The notes below the pieces were generated by a model, which saw only the letters and a list, made by a program, of their open reading frames with translations, did no database searches and was not told where the DNA came from. Shown piece by piece: positions 1 through 11,686 of a DNA stretch of 64,000 bases; the stretch's first letter is position 1; each line of letters begins with the position of its first letter. The DNA comes from Diabrotica undecimpunctata (Eukaryota > Arthropoda > Insecta > Coleoptera > Chrysomelidae), in NCBI RefSeq assembly GCF_040954645.1, contig NC_092803.1, positions 12,463,230 to 12,527,229 on the forward strand, given 5' to 3'. The translations under genes were made by a program, and so were the position numbers.

Positions 1-1247
1 TGAATCAATTCCTTCAGCTATTGCTGATGTCCCTGAACCTTCCTTTGGTGGTTAGTGTTGTTTCTTCATTGGTGCTGGCATCTAAGGCGTTTTGTGAAGT
101 TTTGCGTTTGTATGGTAGATAATAAGCCACTTCAGCGCATTTTGACCTTTGACCTCCGTGGCTTGAACCGTACGCGCATCCACTTCGCACATTGTGGACC
201 GCCTGGAGACCGTAGGCTCATCCACTTCTCACATATAATAATGTTATTCTAATTCACGCATATAATTGTTCTATTATTTTTTACGATCTGTAATACATAT
301 CATTAGTTTAACTGAAATTATTCTAAGCAAATTGCAATTATTTAGGTTTTAAAATGTCTTAAAAAAAACGTTGATTATGTTAAAAATGTTGATTAATACG
401 TGACTAAAGAAATAATAAATAAACGTACTAATGGTTTAAACTAGACGATAATAGGCTTTGTTTTAGACTAAATTATTAATATTAAGTCTACACGAAGGAT
501 TTTTTGGGCAGCAGTGTATTAAAGTCTACGATATCCAAAGACTCATTTGAAATATATTATACACTTTATTTTAATCCGTGTTTTAGTTATCAAATATTCA
601 AGTTATTAATTCTTAATTGCATCTGTTTTTTTAAAGGTCATTCTCAAAAATTTATGAACTAGTCAGACAGTTTTTTTTTACCAAATAACAGATTTTATAA
701 TAAAGTAACAAAATAACGACTTGACCAGTCAAATTTATATTTGATTCGCAATAAGTTTTTGCTAGTATTATATAACATGGCTGTATAAAGTTTATAACAA
801 AATCAGAGACCAGGATTAGTTTTTTTTGCTGCTCAAAACATTTCCTGACTACTCAATAAAATTAACTGTTCAGAAAACTTCTTGAATTGAACATCAAAGT
901 CCAGATTATGGACAGAAAGACATTTACGACTGTTTGTTATCATGACTCATGAATGGCTGTTCATTTTTCTTGTTACCAATTTATCGATATACATCTTCTT
1001 GAATTTCGGTGTCGCTTTCGTATCCTTTGTTCTTGAGACTTGTATGTTCAATGTGTCGATTAAAAGTTTCCGCCAAATTTTATTTTTTTTTTTGATGATT
1101 GAATCCCAAAACTAGGTTTTTTAAAACTTCCTTAAAGCAGAATTGTCTTCCTCTGCTAATCAGACTATCTTTTTCGGAGAAATGGGACAATTATTCCTTT
1201 TTTATTTTACCTATTCTTTCCGTTCTTAAAGTTTTATGTCTACTATA
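1..1247. other. AT-rich stretch with no recognised gene
   Basis: Only short frames without family resemblance are visible. The region is rich in A/T runs and may be host intergenic DNA or decayed repeat. It ends where the terminal inverted repeat of the first DNA transposon begins. Confidence 0.5.
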
Positions 1248-1794
1248 GAGCGTTCCACGTTAAGAAAATAACATTGCGGAGATAGGACCATGTATTTCTT
1301 ATGGACGATAGAAGAGCAGCGATGCCAGGACGAACACAAGCACGATTCAGGGTTGTATTATTTGTATTTTCGTTTCCACAGACATGAATTAAAATTAATG
1401 TTTTTTAACGTAATTGACCAAAAATGCCCATTCGAAAAAACAGATGAAAAGTAGGGAAAATGATTTTAATTAAATAAATAGTATTTACAAAAGATAATTT
1501 TATTTTATATTATTTTAATTATAATAACGACAGTTTATTTATTTTTCGGTAAGAATACCATATGCCATTAATCGTGGAAATCAGTAGAAAATATTTCTTA
1601 GCTAAATCATGCATTTTGCCGGCTATTAAGATAAGCAATTAAACGGACCGCTTTGCATGTATCTAATTACTAATTTAACTTAAAATAATACGGTGTGCGT
1701 ATGTCAGCGATTTTATGTCGTTCTCTGACTACATAATGATAATAAGGCTTTGTGGTTCTTTAGTAGTTATTGTGACTTTACAGTTAAATGTTAA

Positions 1795-3063
1795 TTGAAA
1801 ATAGAAATTCAAAAATTAAGCCAAGGGAATATCTTGGACATCAGTGCAAAACAAATTGTTTTAAATGTATTTAATTATCATCTAAATTTAAGAAGTGGTA
1901 AGAGTGTTAAAAGTTTAACCGATAAAGTAAGTGCTATGACTGGAGTAAGTTTTAGTACTATTTCTAAAATACGCAAATAAACTGCGGAAGGAGGACTAAG
2001 GCCCATAGAAAACGTACCAAAAGTAGAGTGAACAGCAGAAAGTTCACTTACGATGCAGTAGTTCGTACGCAGCTACGTGTCATCGTGCATAGTTTTTTCT
2101 TTAACAATTTACCGCCGAGATTGAACAAAGTTTTTGCACTGGTTAAAAAAGACATAAGATTTAGCAAACATGCCACGCACAACAATGTGGAGAATACTCC
2201 ATGAAATGAACTTTGTTTTTTTGCAAACGAGGAGTAAAGTCAAGCATGATTGAATGGCCCGATATTCTAAAATGTAGGTCAGTATTTGCGTGAGATTAAA
2301 AAAAGTTTCGTTCTCGAGGATACACCGTCGTTTATTTGGACGAAATTTGAGTGAATGTTGGACATAGTGTTTCCAAAGAATGGAAGGACCTCCCAGTGAC
2401 TTTAACCAGGGATGCGTTTGTTAAGGGGTTGTCAACAAGCCTAAAACAGCCGACACAACGAGGTCCTCGATTTGTTATAGTGCATGCGGGTAGCGAACTG
2501 GGCTTTGTAGAAGGTGCTGCTTTTTGGTTTTTAGCTAAAAATCTCAGCGGACTATCATGATGAGATGGATGGCCTATATTTGAACAATGGCTTAAGGAAA
2601 AACTGCTTCCTAATCTTCCAGAGAAAACTGTTGTGGTGATGGACAACGCTTCGTATCATTCGAGGAGAGAAGAAGAAATTCCGACACAAGCCTTCAATAA
2701 AGATCAAATTAAGACATGGTTGCTAGAGAAAGATATTTTTTTGAAGAAGATTATTTAAAATCAGAGCTCATGGAAGTTGTAAACACATACAAAGAGAAAT
2801 ACATAAAAAGACATATTGACTCACACAACACAGAGTTTAAGACCGCCGCTATAGAACAATTAATAAGAAATGCAAACTATTGTAAACTTTCTATTAAGGA
2901 GGAGCAAAAATTTTGGGTTATTGACGGGTTAATGGACGATATTGATCCTGTGGTAATAAATGTGACGGATGACAGTGACAGTAATGAAATCGATAGCGAT
3001 TATAAAGAAAATGCAAGCAAGTCGGAGGACACAAAGTGCCAAATCCGAAAAGTCTGTAAATAA
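1795..3063 (+). pseudogene. Broken DDE_3-type transposase of the outer element
   Basis: The reading frame is recoverable in pieces. An N-terminal helix-turn-helix-like part (1795-1980) ends in GVSFSTISKIRK. A first catalytic block near 2325-2375 reads YTVVYLDE, then a stop, then VNVGHSVSKEWKD. A block at 2450-2570 contains GPRFVIVHAGSE, and a second catalytic block near 2630-2665 reads VVVMDNASYHS. A C-terminal acidic tail (2840-3063) follows. Between the block ending near 2815 and the tail, the expected region with the last catalytic acidic residue appears deleted. Several stops and frameshifts are present, so no functional transposase can be made. The order of blocks matches a transposase family with a DDE_3 nuclease fold that is common in insects and aphids. 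Confidence 0.75.
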
Positions 3064-3164
3064 TAGTCCGGCAAAAGTAAAAATTAGGTAATAGTGAGAA
3101 GAATTTCATATAATATAACTCTGACATTGAACTCGCAAGAAAAAAGAATAAAATAACCACATAA

Positions 3165-3398
3165 GCAGAATGGAGGAGACGAAAGGGGGAGAGAAAGAAG
3201 TATCGGCCGAACGCGCAAAAAGATGGAGTGACAACCTTCTAAAGAGGTATCAATCCGCTAATGAACAAGCATGATTGCTTATAAAGAGGAAGAAGAATAA
3301 GAAGATAAAAAAATATACCAAAGAGGTATCAATCTGCCAATGAACAAGCATAATTGCTTATAAAGAGGAAGAAGAATAAGAAGATAAAAAAAATATAA
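3165..3398 (+). repeat. LINE 3' tail remnant with a 79-bp tandem duplication
   Basis: Bases 3241-3319 and 3320-3398 are two head-to-tail copies of a 79-base unit with only a few differences, ending in runs of aagaagaa. The stretch just before (from about 3165) codes in pieces for a charged peptide resembling the C-terminal end of LINE polymerases (...RAKRWSDNLL...). I read it as a LINE end inserted inside the outer DNA transposon. The tandem duplication is clear; the LINE identity is tentative. Confidence 0.5.
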
Positions 3399-3691
3399 CT
3401 TTGATACGCCAAAATTCATTGGGACACCCTGTATATTTCAAAATAATTTTAAAATATAGCTTCTATCAACTTACATCCGTTAGTGGTGATTCACCTTGTA
3501 TACAAGGAAAAATTTTTATGCATATAATTGTTGTTATTACTTACATGAAAATAATATTAAAGCTGCACTTGTTTTTTTTTAAGTTACATCTTATCTAAAG
3601 CGTTAATAAATATTTAATGTTAAAGAAACAAGTATTTATAATGCATTATTTTGTATTCAACTATACATATCCTTTTATTAGTGAAATTATA

Positions 3692-4869
3692 GTCCGTCTC
3701 GAAAGTATCCGGAAAAAAGAAAGCAGAATTATAATTTTACGGTATTTATTTCTATCACTTGAAATATAAAATTTCAACAAATAATTTATCTCATTTACTT
3801 ATACAACCTTCATTTAAATCTAAACACTTAACTAAACTTCCAGGTACACCCGAAACTAGGTCAAGACCATAATTTTCGGTAATGGTGTTCCAGGCCTGTA
3901 AAACTGACCAAATCAAACCTTCTTTATCTCGTAGCGCAGTTTTTTTCCACTTCAATCTTCATGTTTTCAATGGGGCTAAGATCTGGAGATGCTGGTGGTC
4001 ACATAATTGTTGCCAATTCGTGTTCTTGCATCCAAGCTTGAGTCTAAGCAAAAACCATTTAGGATGTCACAATATTTCGCACTATCAACAGTACCATTAA
4101 TTATACAGGAAGGTGTAGCACCACTCTGAGATATTGCTCCCCAAGCCATTATTTTAGTGGGAAATTTGGAAATTTGAACGGTAATATTTTCTCTTGATAG
4201 GACTTTTAGATGATTTGCACCAAGCTGGAAACAACTTTCATCAGGTATAAAGACATTATTAAAATTATATTCTCGAAAACGCTGACAAGAATCTATACTT
4301 CGTTGCCTTTGCAGAGGTGTCATTATAGGGATTTTTTTTGGATTCCTTGCTATGTAGCCTTGCTTTTTTGGTGACATGCGGACAGTTTCTGAGCATACTT
4401 TTAACCTTCGTTGATTTCCAAATCTGTTCGCTAATTTTCGAAAATCCCTAGGTGCGGATTATGTCGTCCTAAAGCCACTAAAGCATTTAAATTGTTTCTG
4501 CGAATCTTACGCGGTCTACCCGAAACTGATCTATGTCTCATATCTATGCTATTTTTTTTTCTCTTTATTGTCTCATACACTGCACTTTTTCCGAGTTCAG
4601 TCAATTGCACTAATTTTTTAACGTTTCGGACACCTTTTCTCTACAAATATTCCACCACTTTTCTTTTTTCTACTTGCGACATTATTTCACAAATCTTAAG
4701 TCTGTTTACAAACAACAATATTTGGCAGATGGTGTTGTCATGCGATTTTTTCCATAACCTACTATCGGCACAACCTACTTGATGCATTACTTTTGTCTTA
4801 AAATGTTACAAAAAGGAAATCTATTAAAATTAGGAAAAATATAAAATTCCGGATACATTCTAGATGGAC
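3692..4869 (-). mobile_element. Tc1-like transposon nested in the outer element
   Basis: The ends are inverted repeats of about 24 bases: the left begins GTCCGTCTCGAAAGTATCCGG, and the right, read inverted, GTCCATCTAGAATGTATCCGG. They are flanked by TA at 3690-3691 and 4870-4871. The element is 1178 bp, a normal size for Tc1-like elements with one transposase gene. It lies wholly inside the element at 1248-5019, so it inserted later. Its gene is on the minus strand and broken. Confidence 0.8.
3960..4682 (-). pseudogene. Broken Tc1-like transposase
   Basis: Translation of the minus strand gives an N-terminal paired-like DNA-binding part (near 4682-4440; SVSGRPRKIRRNN is typical of the hinge after the second helix-turn-helix). 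The catalytic block follows, with FIPDESCFQLG around the first aspartate and then IMAWGAISQSGATP near 4150. The second half of the nuclease is out of frame after about 4050. Frameshifts and stops interrupt both the N-terminal part and the catalytic domain. Family membership (Tc1-like DDE) is well supported by the motif order; the gene cannot be functional. Confidence 0.72.
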
Positions 4870-5039
4870 TATAATTAACTACAACTACACAGTGCTGAAT
4901 ACGGCTCTGATTAGAATGAATCATAGATGGACAGACAGTCTAATAGCAATACTTGCCTGAGAGTTTTGGCAACACTGATCTCCATAAGCACAATGTTATT
5001 TTCTTAACGTGGAACGCTCTATAGTTTACTAATTTTGCT

Positions 5040-7160
5040 ATCACGACTTCCTTTGGAGGACCTATTATTCGTCAACCGAGGTCAGACACTGTCAATGACC
5101 ATACATTGGATCAGACTGTATTGTCTAGCAGAATAATAGTTGGTAAGATGCTAGCTTTTAAATCAACAAGATATGAATGATATGTACTACGATGCTCCTT
5201 GATTATTGTCATTAGTTTTGCTTTTGCAATATCAAGTAGTCATCTATGCTATCATACACTTCCAAATCGAGTATAGATCATAAACTGGAACACCTAAGTA
5301 TTTTGAAAATAACTTTTTAAACTGTCTCGATATCGCAGTCGTAAGATAATGGTAACTTATAATGATATATTAAGCGATTCGGTGTAAGAACAATGAAGTC
5401 GACTTTACTTTGTAACAAGGCAATTTAAAATTCAAGAAGTACAATTGGCCAATTCGTTTTCAGTACCACAAAAAAAGTTTTTTTTTGATACGTTTTTTAT
5501 TTTCAATAACAGTTTAAAACAAAGTATTTAACAATTTCCTGTCAGTTATATAAAATTGTAGGCTAATATTATTTCAAAAAATGGTTTTTATACTATTAGC
5601 AGAAGTAAACCATCAACAACAATATGCGATTAATATAAACCACTGGAATTATGCCACTATTAAAGAATACAAAGCAAACATCATGAAGTTCATGCATTTT
5701 TAAGAACGCTTCATGCTATTTACTTTATTATACCTTGACCACTTGATATACATTGACCTTCGCTTGATTATTCAAGATAAGCTCTACCTTTAGTTTTGTT
5801 TTTCGACAAGTCCGTGTTGTTGTTTTTAATTCATAAATTTTTTTAAAATTAAATACAAATATTTATATTTGCTTGTTGTTTAATTTCAAATTAAACCTAA
5901 TGAAGGCTTTTCCTGAACTAATGTAGATAAGCTTAACTGATTTTCAGTGAATATTTTCGAGTTTTTACAAATCAAGGTCAGATGATCATAGAATAATTTG
6001 GGAGAACCAGTAATGACACATGCCTTATACCTATTGTCGAAAATATTAAAATATATATACTGCGCCTTTTTTGAAGCTGATATTTGATTGTCCATTATAT
6101 ATTTTATTTTAAAATATAAAACCATTGAAAAAAAGTCGTAATTTTATAAGGACATGAAATCAAATAAGAATCAGACAGTTATCAATAGATATCTTTGAAC
6201 AAAAAAGTAAATTTGAAATTTTTCTTTAGAATGCTGTTCTCTCAGAAACAACGCTCGAAGCGACCGGCGATTTTTAATGTCAGTTACGTACTCGAAATCA
6301 ATTTTTTAACTAATTAAGGCAGCGGTTACATTGGATGTGAGTTCGTACGAAACTTTATTCGAACGAATTCGTACTAATTTAAGTCGTACGTATAAGTTAG
6401 ACAGATTGGTTACATATGATGTAAAAAAACGCAGTAGATATATCAGAGTTTTCACATTGTGGTTTGTGGTTATTAACAATAAATGACGCTGCGAAATATT
6501 ACTTTTTTGAAATACCGTTGTTATTAAAGTTGCTCTTATTAAAAAACTACAGAGTTTGGGTTGATGACTTCTTTTTTATCAATGAGTGTATATGGAGAAT
6601 TTGCGAGATCTTTTAAGGTTGATCTTCACCCTCGATTAATTTGTTTCTGATCCTAGAGATGGCTCTACTGCGGCATACGACTGTGGTAATTTTTTTAACT
6701 TAATCGTAGATTTCTACATGACGACTCTGTAATATTTTCAAACCCTAATATAAATTACAGTTTTCTATAATTATATCCATTAGCTGAGGTGCCAAGTTGT
6801 GCAGACAGTAATAATTTTATCAAATACCTAGTAGACCAAATAAGCAAAGATATCTTTAACAACATCTTTATGTATAATATTTTACTGCTCCGCTGTGTCA
6901 ATCGGAATGTATTAAAGTTACGCATTTGCAAGAACATAATCCACACCATATCATTGAAAAATGACACATATTTATTATGTAAACATTTTTATCGACAAAG
7001 AGGTACTTAGCGGCGCTATCTGTGAATATCGTATTACCACTAAATTTATACATGCAATCATATATTAGATTTTTGTTGATAGAATAGTTAAAAATTAAAT
7101 TATCTGGTATTATTTAATATTTTAGTGGGATTTATATGAAAAATGGTCAATCGTCAAAAA
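5040..7160. other. AT-rich stretch with no recognised gene
   Basis: Short frames occur on both strands (for example 5886-6091 minus and 6789-7010 plus) but none resembles a family I know. Near 6335-6395 there is a cluster of short palindromes around TTCGTACGAA that could be the end of an unrecognised DNA transposon. Confidence 0.4.
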
Positions 7161-7166
7161 TGTTAT

Positions 7167-7410
7167 TTAAAACATGCGAACATGTCTTTCTTTTGGTCTG
7201 TTTATTACTGGTTTCAGGTTTGTTATCTTCCTTATTAGTGCGTCTTTTTCTCTTCTTTGTATGTGTCCAAACCATCTCAGTCTGTGTGGATTAATAAATT
7301 TTACTATGTCTTCCCCTTCGGTTATATTTCTATTTCTTATTTCATGCTTTATTAGTCTTCTATATTCTCCTTGTTCGGGCTTTATTGGGCTGTTTATTCT
7401 TATCATTTTG
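7167..7410 (-). pseudogene. LINE polymerase C-terminal fragment
   Basis: The minus strand codes for a peptide with the pattern ITEGEDIVKFI then RLRWFGHIQR, then a Lys/Arg/Pro-rich tail (NRPKERHVR). This is the usual end of RTE-type non-LTR retrotransposon polymerases in insects. Only the last 80 or so residues remain. No intact start or upstream polymerase is attached, so it is a 5'-truncated copy. Confidence 0.7.
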
Positions 7411-7639
7411 CTTTTAATAATTCTTACTTTTTCTTTATATTTTACTTTTTATTTATATTTTTATTTTCTTTATATCTATTTTCTTACGACATATTACTTT
7501 CGCTACGTATGCTATCACTGGTCTAATTGCTGCTCTATATATTTTTGTGTTTGTTTTTTGCTGTTTTTTATCTTTAAGTAGTGAATGATATTTCCAAAAC
7601 ACGATGTTCTTCTCTCACCTTGTGTGCGTGGTAGTGTCA

Positions 7640-8910
7640 TGCGTTGGATGTACGATTTGGGGTAGTTGATGCCTATTTAGTTATCACGGTTCTATTTGGT
7701 CTAATTAGTTCTTCAGTTTCCGTATTCAACCATTTTATAAAGCCAAATGAGTATGTGAAAAGTGGTATTGCGTATGTGTTTATTGCTTTTACTATGTGCT
7801 TGAAATTAAGTTTGCTTTTGAGTATTAGTATCCCAGATTTAGTCATACGGCTCACACTCTATCTAAGGGGAAAATTGACTCATCCCAGATACCTACGGTA
7901 TCAAAAGGATTGAGCTCTGGTGGGACTCTTTCCGTGTTACCGAGCCCTAGGTGGCTTGATATGTTGGAGTATCTCCCAAAAATTTTCGTACACATCTGGA
8001 CGTTGAGGGTACTACAGCTTTCTGCATAGTCTTGTAGAGATGTTCATTCAGACCTAGCTTTTTTATGTTTTCTAGGAGTTTCTTTGGAATTACTCCAGTA
8101 GTAGAGAGAATAATAGGTATTGTCTGGGTACTTTCCATTCTTCACTCTCTTCGTATTTGAATTTCCAGATCCCTGTACGTGGCGATTTTTTCGTTCTGTT
8201 TAACACGAAGATTATGGTTGTTGGGTATCGCCACATCAATTAATGTTATTTGTCTCTTTAGTTTAATAACTAGTATGAGATCTGGTCTATTATGTGCCAC
8301 TGTTTGTTCTGTGAGCACAGTGCGGTCCCAGGATAGCTTGTAGTTGTCATTGTCAAGTATACTCTCAGGAACGCATTGATAATATGGAAGATGGTTTGTT
8401 TGAAGAAGTCCCAGTTTGATAGCTATCTCTTGATGAATGATCTTTCTTACTGAGTCGTGCCGTTCCTTATATTCAGTTGCAGCAAATGCCTGACAGCCCC
8501 GGTAAGATGTTTGATGGTTTCCTGAGCTTAACATCCATATCGGCATTTGTCATTCTGGACCTGAGGGTCTTTGACGATATATTTCAGGTAATTTTTGGTT
8601 TGTATAACCTGATCCTGAATGGCTAGTAGTGAATCTTCTGTTTCAGGGAACATCTTTCCTGACGTCAGCCAATAGTTCGACGCTATATTGTCGACATGGT
8701 CTTGACTGACCTCATTGGGATGTCGCCCATGCAGAGGTTCACTCATCAAACAGAGAAAGAAATAGGTATGAACCCTGTGACTGTAAGAGAGATGATCGTG
8801 AAGATGACTGGAGGAAGTACGGAGGAATGGAATAGTGTTCACAATTACATCCGAGCAGTCATTAAAAAGAAAGAAGAAGAAGAGAAACACCAACCGAGCC
8901 AACGACAGAG
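7640..8910 (-). pseudogene. Rearranged LINE ORF fragments
   Basis: Minus-strand frames at 8660-8528, 8546-8142 and 8138-7947 form one conceptual peptide, broken by frameshifts, with the blocks SNYWLTSGKMFPETEDS, CQAFAATEYKERHD, VAHNRPDLILV and STTGVIPKKL. This is the C-terminal region of a non-LTR retrotransposon polyprotein downstream of reverse transcriptase. A polymerase-thumb piece (7855-7673, AINTYAIPLFTYSFGFIKW) lies downstream of it although it should be upstream, so either two copies lie side by side or the copy has been rearranged. The LINE clade is not certain. Confidence 0.6.
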
Positions 8911-8918
8911 ATAAGATC

Positions 8919-8992
8919 TAATTACTATTTTAATGGAAATAAGCCACAATTGAAGGTTAAAATAAGTTTATTGACGTTTGAATCTTTGATCT
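8919..8992 (+). repeat. Left end of a MITE-like repeat
   Basis: Bases 8919-8992 (TAATTACTATTTTAATGG then aataagccacaattgaagg and a block near ttattgacgttt) recur at 19160-19205. They recur inverted at 18680-18765 and 10146-10168, and on both arms of the palindrome at 36832-37023. This is one terminal-inverted-repeat family with several partial copies in the window. Here it is cut off by LINE sequence. Confidence 0.65.
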
Positions 8993-9011
8993 TTGATCTT
9001 GCACTAATAAC

Positions 9012-10120
9012 TTGTTTATACTCCAACAATTAATAGAAAAAAGAATAGTAGTTGGTACCAAAGTACATCTAGCCTTCATCGACCTAGAAAAGGCGTATTA
9101 TACAGTTCCAAGACTTAAATTGTGGCAACAACTCGACATTAGTCCATACCTTTTAGGAATAATTACAGAAGTATACAGGGAGAACACTACTTACCTAAAA
9201 ATCGGAAATAGACTATCAGAGCCAATAAAAGTAACTAAAGGACTAAAACAAGGATGCATAATGTCACACTCACTGTTTAATTTATATATTTAGGCAGCCC
9301 TCCATAATTGGAAAAACCACTGCCTGGGAATGGGAATCCCCATAAGAAATGACGTACTGTTCTTCCTGAACTTTGCGGATGACCAAGTCGTCCTAGCTCA
9401 AGATTTTTATGATCTAGAATTTATGATAAAGCGTCTATACAGAGAATATGTAAAATGTGGGTTACAAGTCAGCATGAAGAAAACAGAATATTTAGTTATC
9501 AATTCAGATGCAAGGTTTGAAGTGTTGATCGACGAGGACGTGGAAATCAAACAAGTGGAAAAATTTAAATATTTAAGTGCACTCATTACTAAGAACGGCT
9601 TGGGACAAACCGAAATTAAACACCGAATTACTCAGAGACGTAAAATTGTAGGATATCTGAACTCCTTATGGTGGGATCGCAACATTTCCAAAAGGAACAA
9701 AAAAAGAATAGGGCAAACCATGGTCGAATCAGTTCTTTGTTATGGCTCTGAAGTATAAACAATTGTCAATGCAGACCTGAAGAGAAGATTGTTAGCAGTT
9801 GAAATGGATTATTTGAGAAGAAGTGCTAGAACATCAAGCCAGGAAAGGAAGACCAACGCTACAGAAACGGTCATTGACAGAATAGAAAAAAAGAGGTTCA
9901 AAATGGTTTGGACACCTATTGAGAATGCCTGACGAACGTTGGCCCCAAAAACTTCACAAATGGATGCCCCCCCGGAAGAAGAAAAAGAGGTAGAACTTGA
10001 CGCTCATGGAATGAAGGAATTAGAAGAGCGATGGAATCGAAAGGTTTGGAGGAGGAGCATGCCTTAAACCGGCAGAATTGGCGGAGAAGAACGGGAATAC
10101 GGCGATAGCCGTCTCCAAAA
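9012..10120 (+). pseudogene. Broken LINE reverse transcriptase (FADDQ type)
   Basis: The plus strand gives the central polymerase blocks: VHLAFIDLEKAYYTVPR (motif A), TKGLKQGCIMSHSLFN (motif B), then a stop, then FLNFADDQVVLAQD (motif C, FADD), QVEKFKYLSALITKNG, and a broken C-terminal part. Stops are at about 9291 and 9756 and frameshifts follow. It is the same family as the longer copy at 49228-51869, which shares FADDQVV and the order of blocks. The endonuclease half is absent. The copy lies between a left end (8919) and a right end (10168) of the MITE-like family, suggesting insertion into such an element. Confidence 0.8.
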
Positions 10121-10168
10121 TAAATTGTATTTACAAGTTGGCCTATTCCCATTAAAATAGTAATTACT
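10121..10168 (-). repeat. Right end of the MITE-like repeat
   Basis: The stretch ggcctattcccattaaaa followed by tagtaatta is the inverse of the left end at 8919. With it, this closes a segment of about 1.25 kb containing the LINE fragment. Confidence 0.6.
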
Positions 10169-10169
10169 T

Positions 10170-11295
10170 TAAAAGCCACAAGAAAATAGTTTCAGAACAA
10201 TAGATAAGATTTAGATAAGAGAAGTGAGTGTTCCAAAAATGTCTTCACCCCACTTTCGGAGTACGGTACGTGCGACAGTCAAATGCACACAAGTAAGAGA
10301 GGGTGGTTTTAGTTGGTAGGCAGGATAATAGATACCTGAATCTTTGGCACTGCTATCTTTAGTACTTTAAATTAAACTAAAACCCAAATTTTATGGACTC
10401 AAAATGGAGGTAGCATAAAAAAATTTCAAACCCCCCCCCCTCAGACAAATTCTGTGTACGATACTGGTTATGCAAGAAACACTATTTTTATAAATACTAA
10501 AATAATTAACCATAAACGCCTAAATAGGTTTTTAAAACTAAATAGGTTTTTTATAGATATATTACTTATAGAGTGTAAATTTTATGATATCCTACTTTCA
10601 AAATAAAAGTTGCAGTATCTACTATTCTGTAACTCTGTAAGTTTCAGCATGACCGGTTCAAAGTTCAAACCGATAACATTCCTATTAAATTTTGTTGTTA
10701 TCTGCCAAAGTGTTGTACAAAGTAATTGATATGGCAACCCTGTTAGTGTCACGTTTGGCTTGAAGCGTTTCGAAGCCGAACGTAATGCTATCTATCGATG
10801 ATAAATACTACCATTGCTTCAGATGGAGCCATCTCCCTACATTACGATTTGAAGGCGGCAGTTCAAGACATAATTCTTGTTTAACCAGATTTTTCATATG
10901 TTTAGGAAAAAATAATTAACTTTTTGTTGCAAATATTTTTCACTTTTACAGTTTTAAATATGTTGTTATTAAAAAAATTTTCGGTTTCTTACCGGTAACT
11001 TTATTATAAGCCGAAACATATTATTTTTTCCTATTGGAACAAAACTGTAAATTCAAAAATTTTCAAAAAATTCATAAGTATTTCTTATAATCATATCTTG
11101 ATGCTGTAAACAAAATAAACAAAATCCTATGTTTGGTTTTCCCGCTTTATACTTGGAAAAAAGTAGTTTTTTTGAGTTTTTTCAAAAACGAAAACATGAA
11201 GTTTGTTTAAAAGTTGTCAAAATACTTCTAGACATCACATATACCTTCTCAAATTTTTTCAAATTTTTTGAATTTGGGGTTTGTCTTTTGGGGGG
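10170..11295. other. AT-rich stretch with no recognised gene
   Basis: Nothing resembling a gene family is visible. A run of ten C residues (about 10431-10440) stands out against the AT-rich background. Short inverted stretches near 10985-11025 are present. Confidence 0.4.
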
Positions 11296-11480
11296 TGCAG
11301 ATCAACCTTAATGAACTCAGGTTATATGCGAAACAGATGTTTGGATATTACAAGAATGACACCAACTACATTTGATTACATACTAAACTCTGTTGAAACT
11401 TAATTTCGCACATACTTGAATTTTTTTCGAGGATACATTGCACTTCTAGAAAAACTAATTGTAACGTTAAGGTCAGGAAA
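11296..11480 (+). pseudogene. PIF/Harbinger transposase fragment
   Basis: Reading the plus strand with one frameshift gives FVRMTPTTFDYILNSVE-like and YIAPLEKLIVTLR blocks. This is the N-terminal region of HARBI1-type nucleases (the usual pattern is RM-P-TFD-LL then I-P-ERL-VTLR). Only about 60 residues are recognisable; the catalytic DDE part is not visible. A Myb/MADF-type partner fragment lies 200 bases downstream on the other strand, which fits the two-gene layout of Harbinger elements. Confidence 0.55.
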
Positions 11481-11686
11481 AAACAATTACGTTACCTAAG
11501 TATAATAAGTATATTACTTCAACAACAATCAAGTAAAACTATTTCGTAAAATGTAATAATAATTTAAGAAAAATCTGGTTGAATGTTTGAAAAATATGCT
11601 TTTGTTACTTGTGAAACATTTGTTTCTGTATCACTTCTAGACGTATGATCATAGTTGAATGAAGTAAAGATGCAATCATTTACTGA

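Larger units (their letters stand above)
1248..5019 (+). mobile_element. DNA transposon with perfect 34-bp inverted ends (DDE_3-type transposase), carrying a nested Tc1-like element
   Basis: Bases 1243-1276 and 4991-5024 are exact inverted copies over 34 bases, including the flanking TA that is the usual target duplication of Tc1/mariner-like elements. The ends begin GAGCGTTCCACGTTAAG. Between them lies a broken DDE transposase (1795-3063) in the same orientation. A second element with its own TA duplication (3692-4869) is inserted near the right end. Without that insertion the outer element is about 2.6 kb. The assignment to the broad Tc1/mariner/IS630 group rests on the transposase motifs and the TA target; the exact family is not recognised. 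Confidence 0.8.
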
